In this document: in pieces, positions 6,084 through 6,208 of the stretch
How the letters are laid out: every line of letters starts with the position of its first letter
Numbering within the stretch: the first letter of the stretch is position 1
NCBI GenBank assembly: GCA_958423465.1
Contig: CATZRD010000063.1
Location: forward strand, 1 to 6,208
Direction of reading: 5' to 3'
From: an uncultured Oscillospiraceae bacterium
GTDB lineage: Bacteria > Bacillota > Clostridia > Oscillospirales > Oscillospiraceae
DNA length: 6,208 nt
Program-made: the position numbers and the translations under genes
Notes under the pieces: generated by a model
What the model saw: only the letters and a program-made list of their open reading frames with translations
What the model was told of the DNA's origin: nothing
Database searches by the model: none

Positions 6084-6135
6084 AAACAGGAATAGCCACC
6101 AACCACGATGAAATGGTTGATGGCTATTCCCGTTT
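6084..6135. terminator. Long hairpin after vanT, possible operon terminator
   Basis: GGAATAGCCA (6089-6098) pairs with TGGCTATTCC (6121-6130) and CAACCA (6100-6105) with TGGTTG (6114-6119), with one C/A mismatch and an 8-nt loop CGATGAAA. Flanking AAAC (6084-6087) and GTTT (6132-6135) extend the stem to 20 pairs with two mismatches. It begins 58 nt after the vanT stop, a usual place for an operon terminator. However, only three T residues follow the stem, so it is not a textbook rho-independent terminator. It may block RNA decay from the 3' end instead, or act together with the next hairpin. Confidence 0.55.
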
Positions 6136-6140
6136 GGTCG

Positions 6141-6180
6141 ACACCAAGAGATTCTCTCAATCGGTTTAATCTGGTGTTTT
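6141..6180 (+). terminator. Second, weaker hairpin with TTTT tail
   Basis: ACACC (6141-6145) pairs with GGTGT (6173-6177) and AGATT (6149-6153) with AATCT (6168-6172), with a 3-nt bulge on the left arm and a 14-nt loop. T residues run from 6177 to 6180. It lies just after the longer hairpin and could complete termination of the van operon in tandem. The bulge, low GC content and short T run make it weak. An alternative local fold TTGGT (6134-6138) with ACCAA (6143-6147) competes for the same bases. Confidence 0.3.
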
Positions 6181-6208
6181 CAAGATGTCCTTATGAGGAG
6201 TCGCCCTT

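Larger units (their letters stand above)
6026..6208. other. Downstream non-coding region
   Basis: After the vanT stop the sequence becomes AT-rich and holds two inverted repeats (6084-6135 and 6141-6180), described separately. GAGGAG at 6195-6200 near the right edge could be the ribosome binding site of a gene starting just outside the window, but that gene cannot be seen. On the minus strand a 13-codon frame runs in from the edge to a stop at 6166-6168, too short to support. No mobile-element end is recognisable. Confidence 0.4.

Noticed and set aside
6070..6111. 13-codon ATG frame inside the downstream hairpin region
   Set aside because: It has no SD, is very short, and no gene follows it within the window, unlike the leader frame before vanG.
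6166..6208. Minus-strand C-terminus ending at 6166
   Set aside because: Only 13 codons are visible with no recognisable motif, and the frame overlaps a possible hairpin.
1..6208. CRISPR array, tRNA/rRNA genes, insertion sequences or attachment sites
   Set aside because: I found no regularly spaced repeats, RNA gene signatures, transposase coding sequence or paired terminal repeats in the window.

Overview
This window holds one complete D-alanyl-D-serine type glycopeptide-resistance locus of the VanG family, read entirely on the + strand: vanR (242-937), vanS (930-2036), vanG ligase (2168-3208), vanXY dipeptidase/carboxypeptidase (3205-3957) and vanT serine racemase (3944-6025). Coding DNA is GC-rich, shows a G/C preference at third codon positions, and carries a canonical AGGAGG ribosome binding site. 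Together with the VanG-type protein set, this suggests a high-GC gut clostridium (an Oscillospiraceae/Ruminococcaceae-like Firmicute) rather than Enterococcus. That host assignment is inference. The core order R-S / G-XY-T matches the compact layout known from vanG-like clusters of Clostridioides difficile. The vanU, vanY and vanW genes of the enterococcal vanG operon are absent.

Layout. Bases 1-241 form an AT-richer upstream region with no convincing gene. It holds an extended -10 promoter (206-214) with no recognisable -35, a TTTAGGA direct repeat at one-helical-turn spacing (151-168), and a Shine-Dalgarno in front of vanR. vanR and vanS overlap by 8 nt, and vanS starts with TTG. The 131-bp vanS-vanG gap is the main regulatory site. 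It has a sequence close to the VanR consensus I recall from VanA, then a long perfect hairpin followed by TTTATTTT, which looks like an intrinsic terminator. A 19-codon ATG frame spans that whole hairpin, and its stop codon overlaps the vanG Shine-Dalgarno. vanG, vanXY and vanT are joined by 4-nt and 14-nt overlaps and are almost certainly one translationally coupled unit. Bases 6026-6208 contain two inverted repeats, at least one of them plausibly the operon terminator, and no supported gene.

How the genes work together. VanS (membrane sensor kinase with a very short external loop) and VanR (OmpR-type regulator) would control the cassette. VanT imports and racemises L-Ser to D-Ser, VanG joins D-Ala to D-Ser, and cytosolic VanXY removes D-Ala-D-Ala and trims pentapeptide precursors. 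Peptidoglycan precursors then end in D-Ala-D-Ser, which binds vancomycin weakly. All catalytic motifs I checked are intact. The most interesting possibly undescribed element is the leader frame/terminator arrangement ahead of vanG, which would suit translation-dependent attenuation as a second layer of control beyond VanRS. This is a hypothesis from sequence only.
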